A DNA stretch of 64,000 bases from Nitrosomonas stercoris. Its GTDB lineage: Bacteria > Pseudomonadota > Gammaproteobacteria > Burkholderiales > Nitrosomonadaceae. The notes under the pieces are model-generated. The model had not been told where the DNA came from. It saw nothing but the letters and a program-made list of their open reading frames with translations, and searched no databases. This document shows, in pieces, positions 58,016 through 64,000 of this stretch. Position 1 is the stretch's first letter; every line of letters starts with the position of its first letter. The stretch is taken from positions 62,001 to 126,000 of the forward strand of contig AP019755.1 in assembly GCA_006742785.1 (NCBI GenBank), written 5' to 3'. Both the position numbers and the translations under genes were made by a program.

Positions 58016-59170
58016 ATGCCTGCAACACGTTTATCGCTTCGCATTATCGGTATTATTCTATTGGTTATCACAACTGGTTACGCTATCTGGCATTTCACCA
58101 GTAATGAGCCACTGAAAGTAGAACTGGTTACTGTAGATCGCGGTGTAGTTGAAGCGACTGTTGTTAATACGCGTGCTGGGACAATTAAGGCGTGTCGTCG
58201 AGCTAAATTATCGCCCCAGGCCGGTGGACAAATTGTGCGTCTGAATATTCACGAAGGTGATCGCGTCAAACAAGGTCAGATTTTACTTGAATTATGGAAT
58301 ATCGACCTGCAGGCACAATACGACCTGGCCAAACAACAACTGGCCACCGCAGAAAATCGACAACAAGAAGCCTGTATTCTGGCGGAAAACGCGCAAAGAG
58401 AATATGTACGCACACAACAATTAGTGGAACAAGGTTTTGTCAGTGCACAACGAGCCGATGATGCTCACGCTACCGCCAAAGCAAACCGTGCTGCGTGTGC
58501 AGCGACAGCGGCCGACGTCAAACGAGCACAAGCACAAATAGCAGTCAGTCAAGCTAATCTGGATCGGATGCAGCTGATCGCCCCTTTTTCTGGCATCGTT
58601 GCGCAAATTACAGGCGAACTTGGTGAATATGTCACCCCTTCCCCGCCCGGTATTCCTACGCTACCAGTAGTTGATTTGATTGATGATTCTTGTCTGTATG
58701 TCAGCGCCCCCATGGATGAAGTAGATGCTCCCAAAATTCAGGTGGGACAAACTGCTCGCATCACACTGGATGCACTGCCTGATCATGTTTTTGACGGCAC
58801 GGTGCGGCGCATTGCGCCTTACGTGACAGAAATTGAAAAACAGGCGCGCACGGTGGATGTCGAAGCTGAATTTACGCACCCTGGTCAAGCTGCATTTCTC
58901 GTTGGCTACAGTGCAGACATTGAAGCGATTATCGACCAACGTCAGGCTGTGCTGCGCGTTCCCACGCAAGTGATTCGCCAAGATAACAAAGTCTGGGTAG
59001 TTGATCAAAACAATCAGCTGGAAGAACGTACATTGGAAACTGGCCTGGCAAATTGGGTGTACACCGAAGTGCTGGCAGGATTAACTGAAGGGGAACAAGT
59101 GGTGTTATCCAGCAGTGAAGGAGAACTTGCGGCCGGTCAGCCAGTTACCCCAAAATCGCCACAACCATGA
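58016..59170 (+). CDS. Periplasmic adaptor of MacAB-like ABC exporter
   Basis: A 384-residue RND/MacA-type adaptor with an N-terminal anchor (residues 7-25), a lipoyl half (AKLSPQAGGQIVRLNIHEGD), a coiled-coil hairpin (about 95-180), the second lipoyl half (LIAPFSGIVAQITGELGEYV) and a beta-barrel/membrane-proximal region. It overlaps the ATPase start by 4 bp. Substrates of such systems include peptides, antibiotics or lipids. Symbol withheld because the relation to E. coli MacA is only general. Confidence 0.87.
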   Translation: MPATRLSLRIIGIILLVITTGYAIWHFTSNEPLKVELVTVDRGVVEATVVNTRAGTIKACRRAKLSPQAGGQIVRLNIHEGDRVKQGQILLELWNIDLQAQYDLAKQQLATAENRQQEACILAENAQREYVRTQQLVEQGFVSAQRADDAHATAKANRAACAATAADVKRAQAQIAVSQANLDRMQLIAPFSGIVAQITGELGEYVTPSPPGIPTLPVVDLIDDSCLYVSAPMDEVDAPKIQVGQTARITLDALPDHVFDGTVRRIAPYVTEIEKQARTVDVEAEFTHPGQAAFLVGYSADIEAIIDQRQAVLRVPTQVIRQDNKVWVVDQNNQLEERTLETGLANWVYTEVLAGLTEGEQVVLSSSEGELAAGQPVTPKSPQP

Positions 59171-59838
59171 TACAGCTGCAAGATATTACTCGCACCTTCT
59201 ACATGGGCGGGCAAGCTGTACATGCATTGAATCGTATCAACCTGACAATTAAGCCAGGTGAATATGTTTCTATCATGGGCTCTTCCGGCTCGGGTAAATC
59301 CACTTTGCTCAATATTATTGGTTTGCTGGATCAGCCTGATAGTGGCCAATATCTGCTTGATGGTAAAGCAGTCACTTTACTGTCTGAAACCGAACAAGCT
59401 CAAGTTCGCCGTGAAAAAATCGGGTTTATTTTTCAATCATTCCACTTAATCCCGCGCCTGACTGCCGCAGAGAATATTGAAATTCCGCTGATCTTAACTG
59501 GCACCCCCGCAACGGAACGCAAAACACGCATTGCAGAGGCCTTGCAAGCCTTCAATCTGAGCGACCGTGCTCATCATCGCCCTGCTGAACTATCTGGTGG
59601 ACAACGCCAGCGGGTTGCCATTGCGCGTGCAATGATTTTACGCCCCACTACATTATTAGCCGATGAACCGACCGGCAATCTGGACCATCGTATCGGCTCG
59701 GAAGTCGCCACCCTGTTAGAAGCCTTAAATCAGACCGGCACAACACTCATCATGGTTACGCATGATCGTGAGCTAGGCTCACGCGCACACCGTCGGATTG
59801 TGATGCGCGATGGCCAGCTGGAAAGCGATGAACAATGA
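59167..59838 (+). CDS. MacB-type ABC transporter ATP-binding protein
   Basis: A 223-residue stand-alone ABC ATPase of the LolD/MacB class: Walker [13 protein letters not shown], signature [14 protein letters not shown], Walker [13 protein letters not shown] and H-loop MVTHDREL. It begins in the stop of the adaptor gene and ends in the start of the permease gene (ATGA), so the three are tightly coupled. As a separate ATPase it must pair with one or both FtsX-type permeases. Confidence 0.93.
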   Translation: MIQLQDITRTFYMGGQAVHALNRINLTIKPGEYVSIMGSSGSGKSTLLNIIGLLDQPDSGQYLLDGKAVTLLSETEQAQVRREKIGFIFQSFHLIPRLTAAENIEIPLILTGTPATERKTRIAEALQAFNLSDRAHHRPAELSGGQRQRVAIARAMILRPTTLLADEPTGNLDHRIGSEVATLLEALNQTGTTLIMVTHDRELGSRAHRRIVMRDGQLESDEQ

Positions 59839-61037
59839 AAACAGCGGATTTACTACGTTTTTCGTTTAAGACTGTTATCAGCCACCCCACACGCTCGCTG
59901 TTAATTATGCTGGCTATGGCACTAGGTGTCGCAGCCGTGATTATTCTAACTGCACTGGGAGATGGCGCACGCCGCTATGTTGTCAACGAATTTTCTGCCA
60001 TCGGCACCAACCTGGTCATTGTTTTGCCGGGACGATCCGAAACCGCGGGTAGTTTCCCTGGCGCAGTCATGGGACAAACACCACGTGATTTAACTTTGGA
60101 AGATGCCCGTTGGGTAGGTCGATTGCCACAAGTGCATCGTTACGCACCACTTAACGTTGGCGTGGCTGAACTATCTGCTGCGGGAAAATTGCGTGAAGTA
60201 ACCTTAATGGGGACCACCGCCGATATTTTCCCTATTCGTCACATGCGACTGGCGCAAGGCAGATTTCTTTCTAGCAGCAGTGAGAACAGTGCGCAAATGG
60301 TATTGGGTTCTCGTATTGCCGAAGAATTTTTCCCGGATGGCAATGCGCTCGGACAACGTGTACGTCTTGGTGATCGCCGCTTTATGGTCACTGGCATCAT
60401 GGTGGAGCAAGGGGAATCCATGGGATATAACTCGGATGAATTGGTCATTATCCCCGTGCAACATGCACAGACACTGCTCAATACCACCTCACTATTCCGC
60501 TTGCTGGTTGAAGTACGACAACAGCACGAGATTGAGGACGCGCGCGAAGCAATTCGGCAAACCCTAATCCGTCGCCACAATGGTGAAGATGATGTAACTG
60601 TCATCGCGCATGATGCAGTATTGGCCACCTTTGAACGGATTTTGCGCGCCCTGACCTTGGGCGTTGCCGGGATTGCCGTTATCAGCCTGGCAGTGGCCGG
60701 TATGTTAGTGATGAATGTCATGCTAGTATCAGTCAGTCAACGCACTGCCGAAATTGGTTTGCTCAAAGCCATTGGCACACCGGCAGCCGTCATTCGCTAT
60801 ATTTTTCTGGCAGAAGCAATCTGGTTATCACTAACCGGTGCCTGCATCGGATTTATATTGGGACAAACAGGCAGCTGGCTGTTGCGATTAGCTTATCCGT
60901 TATTACCTGCCTGGCCTCCCCTTTGGGCTAATTTCGCCGGAATAGCAGTCGCCGTGCTAGCGGGTGTACTCGCCGGATTACTACCCGCCATGCGCGCCGC
61001 CAGATTAGATCCCGTAGCAGCACTAAGTAAACGCTAG
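59835..61037 (+). CDS. FtsX/MacB-type ABC permease 1
   Basis: A 400-residue protein with the MacB_PCD domain (about 20-230) between helix 1 (TRSLLIMLAMALGVAAVIIL) and three C-terminal helices (about 270-390), plus RTAEIGLLKAIGTPAAVI. It closely matches the layout of the permease starting at 63327, which probably was the next gene before insertion of foreign DNA. Confidence 0.9.
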   Translation: MKTADLLRFSFKTVISHPTRSLLIMLAMALGVAAVIILTALGDGARRYVVNEFSAIGTNLVIVLPGRSETAGSFPGAVMGQTPRDLTLEDARWVGRLPQVHRYAPLNVGVAELSAAGKLREVTLMGTTADIFPIRHMRLAQGRFLSSSSENSAQMVLGSRIAEEFFPDGNALGQRVRLGDRRFMVTGIMVEQGESMGYNSDELVIIPVQHAQTLLNTTSLFRLLVEVRQQHEIEDAREAIRQTLIRRHNGEDDVTVIAHDAVLATFERILRALTLGVAGIAVISLAVAGMLVMNVMLVSVSQRTAEIGLLKAIGTPAAVIRYIFLAEAIWLSLTGACIGFILGQTGSWLLRLAYPLLPAWPPLWANFAGIAVAVLAGVLAGLLPAMRAARLDPVAALSKR

Positions 61038-61139
61038 ATAATCTAGCAAGCAACTACTTCAACTAAAATCCAAGAAAATTTCAGAAAAAACCTCTCAGAG
61101 CCCGTTTACGATCTCATCATTATTCCTTACGATACGTGG

Positions 61140-61505
61140 ATGAAGAGAACAAAATATGCCAGTGATATTAGCAAAGAGAAGTTTGCCGAGATAGAGCCGC
61201 TATTGCGTAGCGTGAGGCGCAGCACCAAACCCACGACAATAGATTTGTATGAAGTATTTTGTGCTGTGCTGTATCTGCTGCGTACTGGTTGCCAGTGGAG
61301 ATTTTTGCCCGGAGAGTTTCCCAAATGGCAGAGTGTATATGCCTATTGGCGCAAATGGAATGAGCCTGACCAGCACGGCGTGAGCGTGCTGGAGCAGGCA
61401 TTAAAAAAATCAGGTTGGCGCGGCCCGAGAGAAACTGGGGCGCAACGCTTGCAGCACGTTCTTGATTGTGGACGCGCAAAGCGTGAAGAATACAGACACG
61501 GCTGA
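61140..61505 (+). CDS. IS5-family transposase OrfA (copy 3)
   Basis: 121-residue DUF4096-type half. It carries Ser where copies 1 and 2 have Gly (KYASDI). It overlaps OrfB by 44 bp, with the same A7 run upstream of the overlap. Confidence 0.88.
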   Translation: MKRTKYASDISKEKFAEIEPLLRSVRRSTKPTTIDLYEVFCAVLYLLRTGCQWRFLPGEFPKWQSVYAYWRKWNEPDQHGVSVLEQALKKSGWRGPRETGAQRLQHVLDCGRAKREEYRHG

Positions 61506-61938
61506 CCAGAAAGGCTATGACGCCGGCAAGAAGGTGTCGGGCATCAAGCGCCATATCGCTGTTGATACCTTGGGGTTGCCGCACGCCATTGCAGTGACGA
61601 CAGCGGAAGTGACTGACCGTAACGGTGCATTGCAGGCCTTGAAGCGTTGCAGATCGAGTTTGGGGCAAGTACAAGGTTTGCTGTGTGACGGTGGCTATAC
61701 TGGAGCACCATTTGCCGAAAGTGTGCAAGAAATTCTGGGCAAACCTGTCACCGTGCAGATCGCCAAACGCAGCAAACTGCATACCTTCAAGGTTATGCCC
61801 AGGCGCTGGATAGTGGAACGTAGTTTCGCCTGGCTGGAAAAGTGCCGAAGATTATGGAAAAACTGCGAACGTAAACTTGATACCAGCTTGCAGCTCATTC
61901 ATCTGGCCTTCCTGGCACTCCTGCTCAAAAGATCGTAA
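61462..61938 (+). CDS. IS5-family transposase OrfB (copy 3)
   Basis: Catalytic half with intact DDE set (IVDAQSVKNTD, LLCDGGYTG, WIVERSFAW). The last 40 bp differ from copy 1 at several positions (FLALLLKRS against FLALLLRRS), so copy 3 is a distinct variant. Confidence 0.88.
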   Translation: MIVDAQSVKNTDTADQKGYDAGKKVSGIKRHIAVDTLGLPHAIAVTTAEVTDRNGALQALKRCRSSLGQVQGLLCDGGYTGAPFAESVQEILGKPVTVQIAKRSKLHTFKVMPRRWIVERSFAWLEKCRRLWKNCERKLDTSLQLIHLAFLALLLKRS

Positions 61939-61946
61939 ACAGGCTC

Positions 61947-62138
61947 TTAGAAGTTTCAGTGTACCCCGCATTCATTGGCTCCGGCCACGCTGAATACATC
62001 GGCTATTGGCTGGCTCTTAAAACATTGCCGCAGTGGGAGCGTTGGAGTAAGGAAAGAAACGTCTACAACCGATTCTTAATTGCAAACAGCCTGGTAATCA
62101 TTGGGTCATACTGGTTGAGTAGGTGGTTCTTTGCGTAA
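61947..62138 (+). pseudogene. 3' fragment of a small membrane-protein gene
   Basis: An open frame runs out of IS5 copy 3 and encodes about 60 residues: VYPAFIGSGHAEYIGYWLAL, LPQWERWSKERNVYN, then a last hydrophobic helix (LIANSLVIIGSYWLSRWFFA) and TAA at 62136-62138. The Tyr/Trp-rich amphipathic pattern and terminal helix argue for real coding. The 5' part is lost to the IS. I do not recognise the family. The stop codon touches an attC-like site, as in integron cassettes. Confidence 0.6.
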
Positions 62139-62215
62139 ACCTAACTTACTGCTTGCTCCAAGCCGGCTGCCTACTCGCTACGCTCGCGGATGGTGATTGA
62201 GCTCAAACGTTAACT
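62139..62215. other. attC-like (integron recombination) site
   Basis: ACCTAAC at 62139-62145 fits the R'' core consensus RYYYAAC. GTTAACT at 62209-62215 fits GTTRRRY except at one position. Between them, 63 bp include CAAGCCGGC..., CTCGCTACGCTCGCGG and TTGAGCTCAAA, which look like known attC arms and a central hairpin. The site begins directly after a stop codon. The imperfect R' core and the lack of an integron integrase nearby keep this as a candidate. Confidence 0.5.
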
Positions 62216-62535
62216 TTATAAGAAAAAAACCATATGATTCATAGTTTTGAGTATTTCATCACTCCGAAATAGGCCAAGATTACTCTTCTCAATAACGGGA
62301 ACGCATAGTAGAAGAGCTTGTTAAAACTTCAGGAAGCAACATCCGAAATAAATAATATCTACTTCAAAGTCTAACCATCACACCTCGTCTGATTACTGGA
62401 AATTTTCTGTGAAAAAGACAGTTATTCATAGTAACTCAAGTTTAATTCCTTGACGACGAGTTCTGGCGCTCCTTGCACAACTTGCCGCAGAATGCTGATT
62501 ACCCACACATAAACCAAATAGTGTATTCTTCCAGG
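62216..62535. other. 320-bp AT-rich leader of the toxin-antitoxin pair
   Basis: No gene is seen. The stretch contains A/T-rich runs and would hold the toxin-antitoxin promoter. No clear operator dyad was found by eye. Confidence 0.4.
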
Positions 62536-62766
62536 ATGGACAACGTAACAATAGATTATCGTTCCTTGGACATTTCTGAGCGTCTTGAGCTCGTAGCCGA
62601 CATTTGGGACAGCATCGCTGAGGAAACAAACGGGACAACGCCAATGCTGTCAGCTGAGCAGAGACAGGAGCTGCAGCGTAGGTTAACAGCACATCGGAAT
62701 GATCCTTCAAGTAGTATTTCCTGGAAAGAAGTACGCAAACAACTATTTAGCAAAGAGAATTCCTGA
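62536..62766 (+). CDS. Antitoxin of a ParE/RelE-type module (TIGR02574-like)
   Basis: Seventy-six residues typical of the addiction-module component family: DNVTIDYRSLDISERLELV, DIWDSIAEE, LSAEQRQELQRRLTAHRNDP and SSISWKEVRKQL. The ATG at 62536 is preceded by CCAGG. Its stop is followed immediately by the TTG start of the toxin, so translation is coupled. It should bind and neutralise the toxin and repress the operon. Confidence 0.87.
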   Translation: MDNVTIDYRSLDISERLELVADIWDSIAEETNGTTPMLSAEQRQELQRRLTAHRNDPSSSISWKEVRKQLFSKENS

Positions 62767-63108
62767 TTGAGGGAGCTGCAAATCCGACCGGAAGCGTACC
62801 AAGAGCTTCTGGAGGCCCAAGAATGGTACGAACAACGTGCCCCTGGGTTGGGGTTGGGGTTGGGGTTGGGGTTGGGGTTGGGGTTGGGGTTGGGGTTGGA
62901 GTTTGCACGCGCTGTGGATGCTGCGATGGCTCGCGCTATTCGGATGCCACTGGCTTATCCACGCGTAGAAGAAGAATTTCGGCACGTTGTATTGCGCCGG
63001 TTCCCATATTCCATCATTTATCACGTCACAGAATCAGAATTTATTGTGATATCTTGCTTCCACCATCGACGGCAACCAAAGCCATGGTCAGAAAACATCG
63101 ATAGCTAA
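62767..63108 (+). CDS. ParE/RelE-family toxin containing a (Gly-Leu)9 tract
   Basis: A 113-residue toxin: LQIRPEAYQELLEAQEWYEQ, then AP(GL)9EF, ARAVDAAMARAIRMPLAYP, VLRRFPYSIIYHVTE and ISCFHHRRQPKPW. Relatives are about 95-100 residues and have a short PGLG(x)xF turn at the repeat site, so the nine GGGTTG hexamers (62845-62898) expand that loop by about 14-16 residues. The start is TTG at 62767, directly after the antitoxin stop; the first helices then align with the family. ParE toxins poison gyrase and RelE-types cleave mRNA; the target here is not known. Whether the expanded loop still folds is an open question. Confidence 0.85.
   Translation: MRELQIRPEAYQELLEAQEWYEQRAPGLGLGLGLGLGLGLGLGLEFARAVDAAMARAIRMPLAYPRVEEEFRHVVLRRFPYSIIYHVTESEFIVISCFHHRRQPKPWSENIDS
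62845..62898 (+). repeat. Hexanucleotide microsatellite (GGGTTG)9
   Basis: Nine perfect tandem copies of GGGTTG, equal to TTGGGG in another phase, the Tetrahymena telomere unit. G-runs of four on the plus strand can form G-quadruplexes. In the toxin frame each unit is Gly-Leu, so unit gain or loss keeps the frame. No copy is imperfect, suggesting recent expansion. Confidence 0.97.
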
Positions 63109-63110
63109 CC

Positions 63111-63145
63111 AGTCGCCATAGTCGCCATAGTCGCCATAGTCGCCA
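63111..63145 (+). repeat. 9-bp tandem repeat, unit AGTCGCCAT (3.9 copies)
   Basis: Three perfect copies and a partial fourth of AGTCGCCAT start 2 bp after the toxin stop. The unit length is a multiple of three but no frame crosses it. It may reflect slippage in the same segment as the hexamer tract. Confidence 0.9.
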
Positions 63146-63326
63146 ACTTTAGATTATATGAGCCCAACAATTTTGAACCAACAAGGCTAAAATGGAAACA
63201 GTGTCTTAACTGGGTTGTTACAAAATACCATTCTAAAAAACACCTCTTCTTTCCTCGCTGCCGTACAAATAAAACGTATCACCCTTTGGACGACTACGCT
63301 ATCCAGAAAATCATTTCTGACACACA

Positions 63327-64000
63327 ATGAATCTGATTGAATCCTTTAAATTTGCTTTATACGCATTAACTGCACACAAAATGCGTACTCTGTTGTCTGC
63401 TTCCGGGATTGCGATCGGTATCGCTGCTGTTATTTTGCTGACTTCGATTGGCTCTGGTATTCAGCAATTCGTATTATCTGAATTTACCCAGTTTGGCACC
63501 AATATTGTCAACATTACCCCCGGCAAGATTCGCACTCGTGGGGCATCAACTGGCTCGATTAGTAGTGTGCGTTTGCTGACGATTGAAGATTCACTTGCCT
63601 TGAAATCCTCTCGTCATGCCATTTACACCAACGCAACTGTGACTGGTAACGCAGAAGTGCGTGGTAATGGTCGCAGCCGGCGTGTGACGGTTTATGGCCA
63701 AGGGCCGGAATTTGATCGCGCCTTTAATATGCAAGTTGCAATTGGGCAATTTCTGCCAGATGATGATCCTCGCAACCCACGCGCCTTTGCTGTGCTGGGC
63801 GCCAAAGTCCACAAAGAATTATACGGGAGCAGTAATCCGCTGGGATCAGTGTTGCAAGTAGGCGGTTCCCGCTTTCGTATCATCGGCGTCATGGCCAGCA
63901 AGGGCCAGGTGTTGGGCTTCGATCTGGACGATACCGTCTATATCCCTACCGCTCGCGCACTGGAGATTTTTAATCGGGAGGGCGTTATGGAAGTACAGAT
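63327..64000 (+). CDS. FtsX/MacB-type ABC permease 2 (3' end outside window)
   Basis: A frame with ATG at 63327 runs to the window end with no stop (224 codons seen). It starts MNLIESFKFALYALTAHKMR, followed by a first helix (TLLSASGIAIGIAAVILL) and a MacB_PCD periplasmic domain (TQFGTNIVNITPGKIRTRG, GSRFRIIGVMASKGQVLGFD), as in permease 1. It probably belonged to the operon at 58016-61037 and is now 2.3 kb from it. Expression must come from the inserted segment or a new promoter. Confidence 0.9.
   Translation, partial: MNLIESFKFALYALTAHKMRTLLSASGIAIGIAAVILLTSIGSGIQQFVLSEFTQFGTNIVNITPGKIRTRGASTGSISSVRLLTIEDSLALKSSRHAIYTNATVTGNAEVRGNGRSRRVTVYGQGPEFDRAFNMQVAIGQFLPDDDPRNPRAFAVLGAKVHKELYGSSNPLGSVLQVGGSRFRIIGVMASKGQVLGFDLDDTVYIPTARALEIFNREGVMEVQ

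Larger units (their letters stand above)
61098..61946 (+). mobile_element. IS5-family insertion sequence, copy 3 (849 bp)
   Basis: It has the same 849-bp length and frames as copies 1 and 2. The left repeat reads GAGCCCGTTTACGATCT, one change from the others; the right repeat is intact. The flanking triplets differ (TCA at 61095-61097, TTA at 61947-61949), so there is no exact target duplication. This is consistent with recombination, an adjacent deletion, or mutation after insertion. Confidence 0.94.

Noticed and set aside
62845..62898. Reading the GGGTTG array as a CRISPR or a telomere
   Set aside because: There are no spacers, the array is internal to a gene and in frame with it, and the chromosome continues on both sides.
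63155..63215. A second attC-like site after the toxin (GCCCAAC ... GGGTTGTT)
   Set aside because: The right core does not fit GTTRRRY and the arms do not pair.

Overview
The window reads as a betaproteobacterial chromosome, most likely Nitrosomonas or a close ammonia oxidiser. This rests on family recognition (a DUF3460 protein, two small c-type cytochromes beside a DUF411 metal-binding protein, a cyclic glucan synthase, the rpsB-to-bamA gene order) and not on any diagnostic nitrification gene, because none lies here. Most of the window is compact housekeeping sequence. Two segments are clearly accessory.

Region 1 (1-5606) is the 3' two thirds of a very large cyclic beta-1,2-glucan synthase gene. 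Region 2 (5607-17124) is an acquired block. It holds two 849-bp IS5-family copies in opposite orientation, each abutting half of a broken IS3-family element; the two IS3 halves lie in the same orientation and bracket a GC-rich TetR-HlyD-ABC-permease-permease efflux operon that resembles cecR-ybhGFSR. The operon's outer-membrane factor gene is cut off by the IS3 end. Beyond the second IS5 copy come a heavy-metal-associated domain protein, an excisionase-like protein, an XRE-type protein and a tyrosine recombinase whose stop codon is 5 bp from mutS.

Region 3 (17130-33082) is core: mutS on the plus strand, then a long minus-strand run, rpsB-tsf-pyrH-frr-uppS-cdsA-dxr-rseP-bamA-skp-fabZ-rnhB-slyD (translation, nucleotide and isoprenoid synthesis, envelope assembly). 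lpxD, lpxA and lpxB, usually found between skp and rnhB, are absent here. An Fnr-type regulator with all four iron-sulfur cysteines and a lipoprotein cytochrome c follow. Region 4 (33531-38571) holds a small lipoprotein, a DUF411-cytochrome c pair, tRNA-Arg(CCG), DUF3460, SirB2, a STAS-like protein, an EamA exporter and a Rieske oxygenase. Region 5 (39070-57784) holds a lipoprotein, priA, a universal stress protein, a BT1/MFS-type transporter, a DegS/DegQ-type protease, a Nif3-like protein, a 42-residue membrane protein, mltA, dsbC, a UbiH-type hydroxylase, hrpA, a thioesterase, DAHP synthase and an unusual membrane-anchored MutS-related ATPase.

Region 6 (58016-64000) is a MacAB-like export operon (adaptor, ATPase, two FtsX-type permeases). 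It is split between its two permeases by 2.3 kb of foreign DNA: a third IS5 copy, the 3' end of a membrane-protein gene followed at once by an attC-like site, and a toxin-antitoxin pair whose ParE-like toxin contains nine copies of the hexamer GGGTTG, the Tetrahymena telomere repeat, coding for (Gly-Leu)9. This last segment is the most unusual part of the window.
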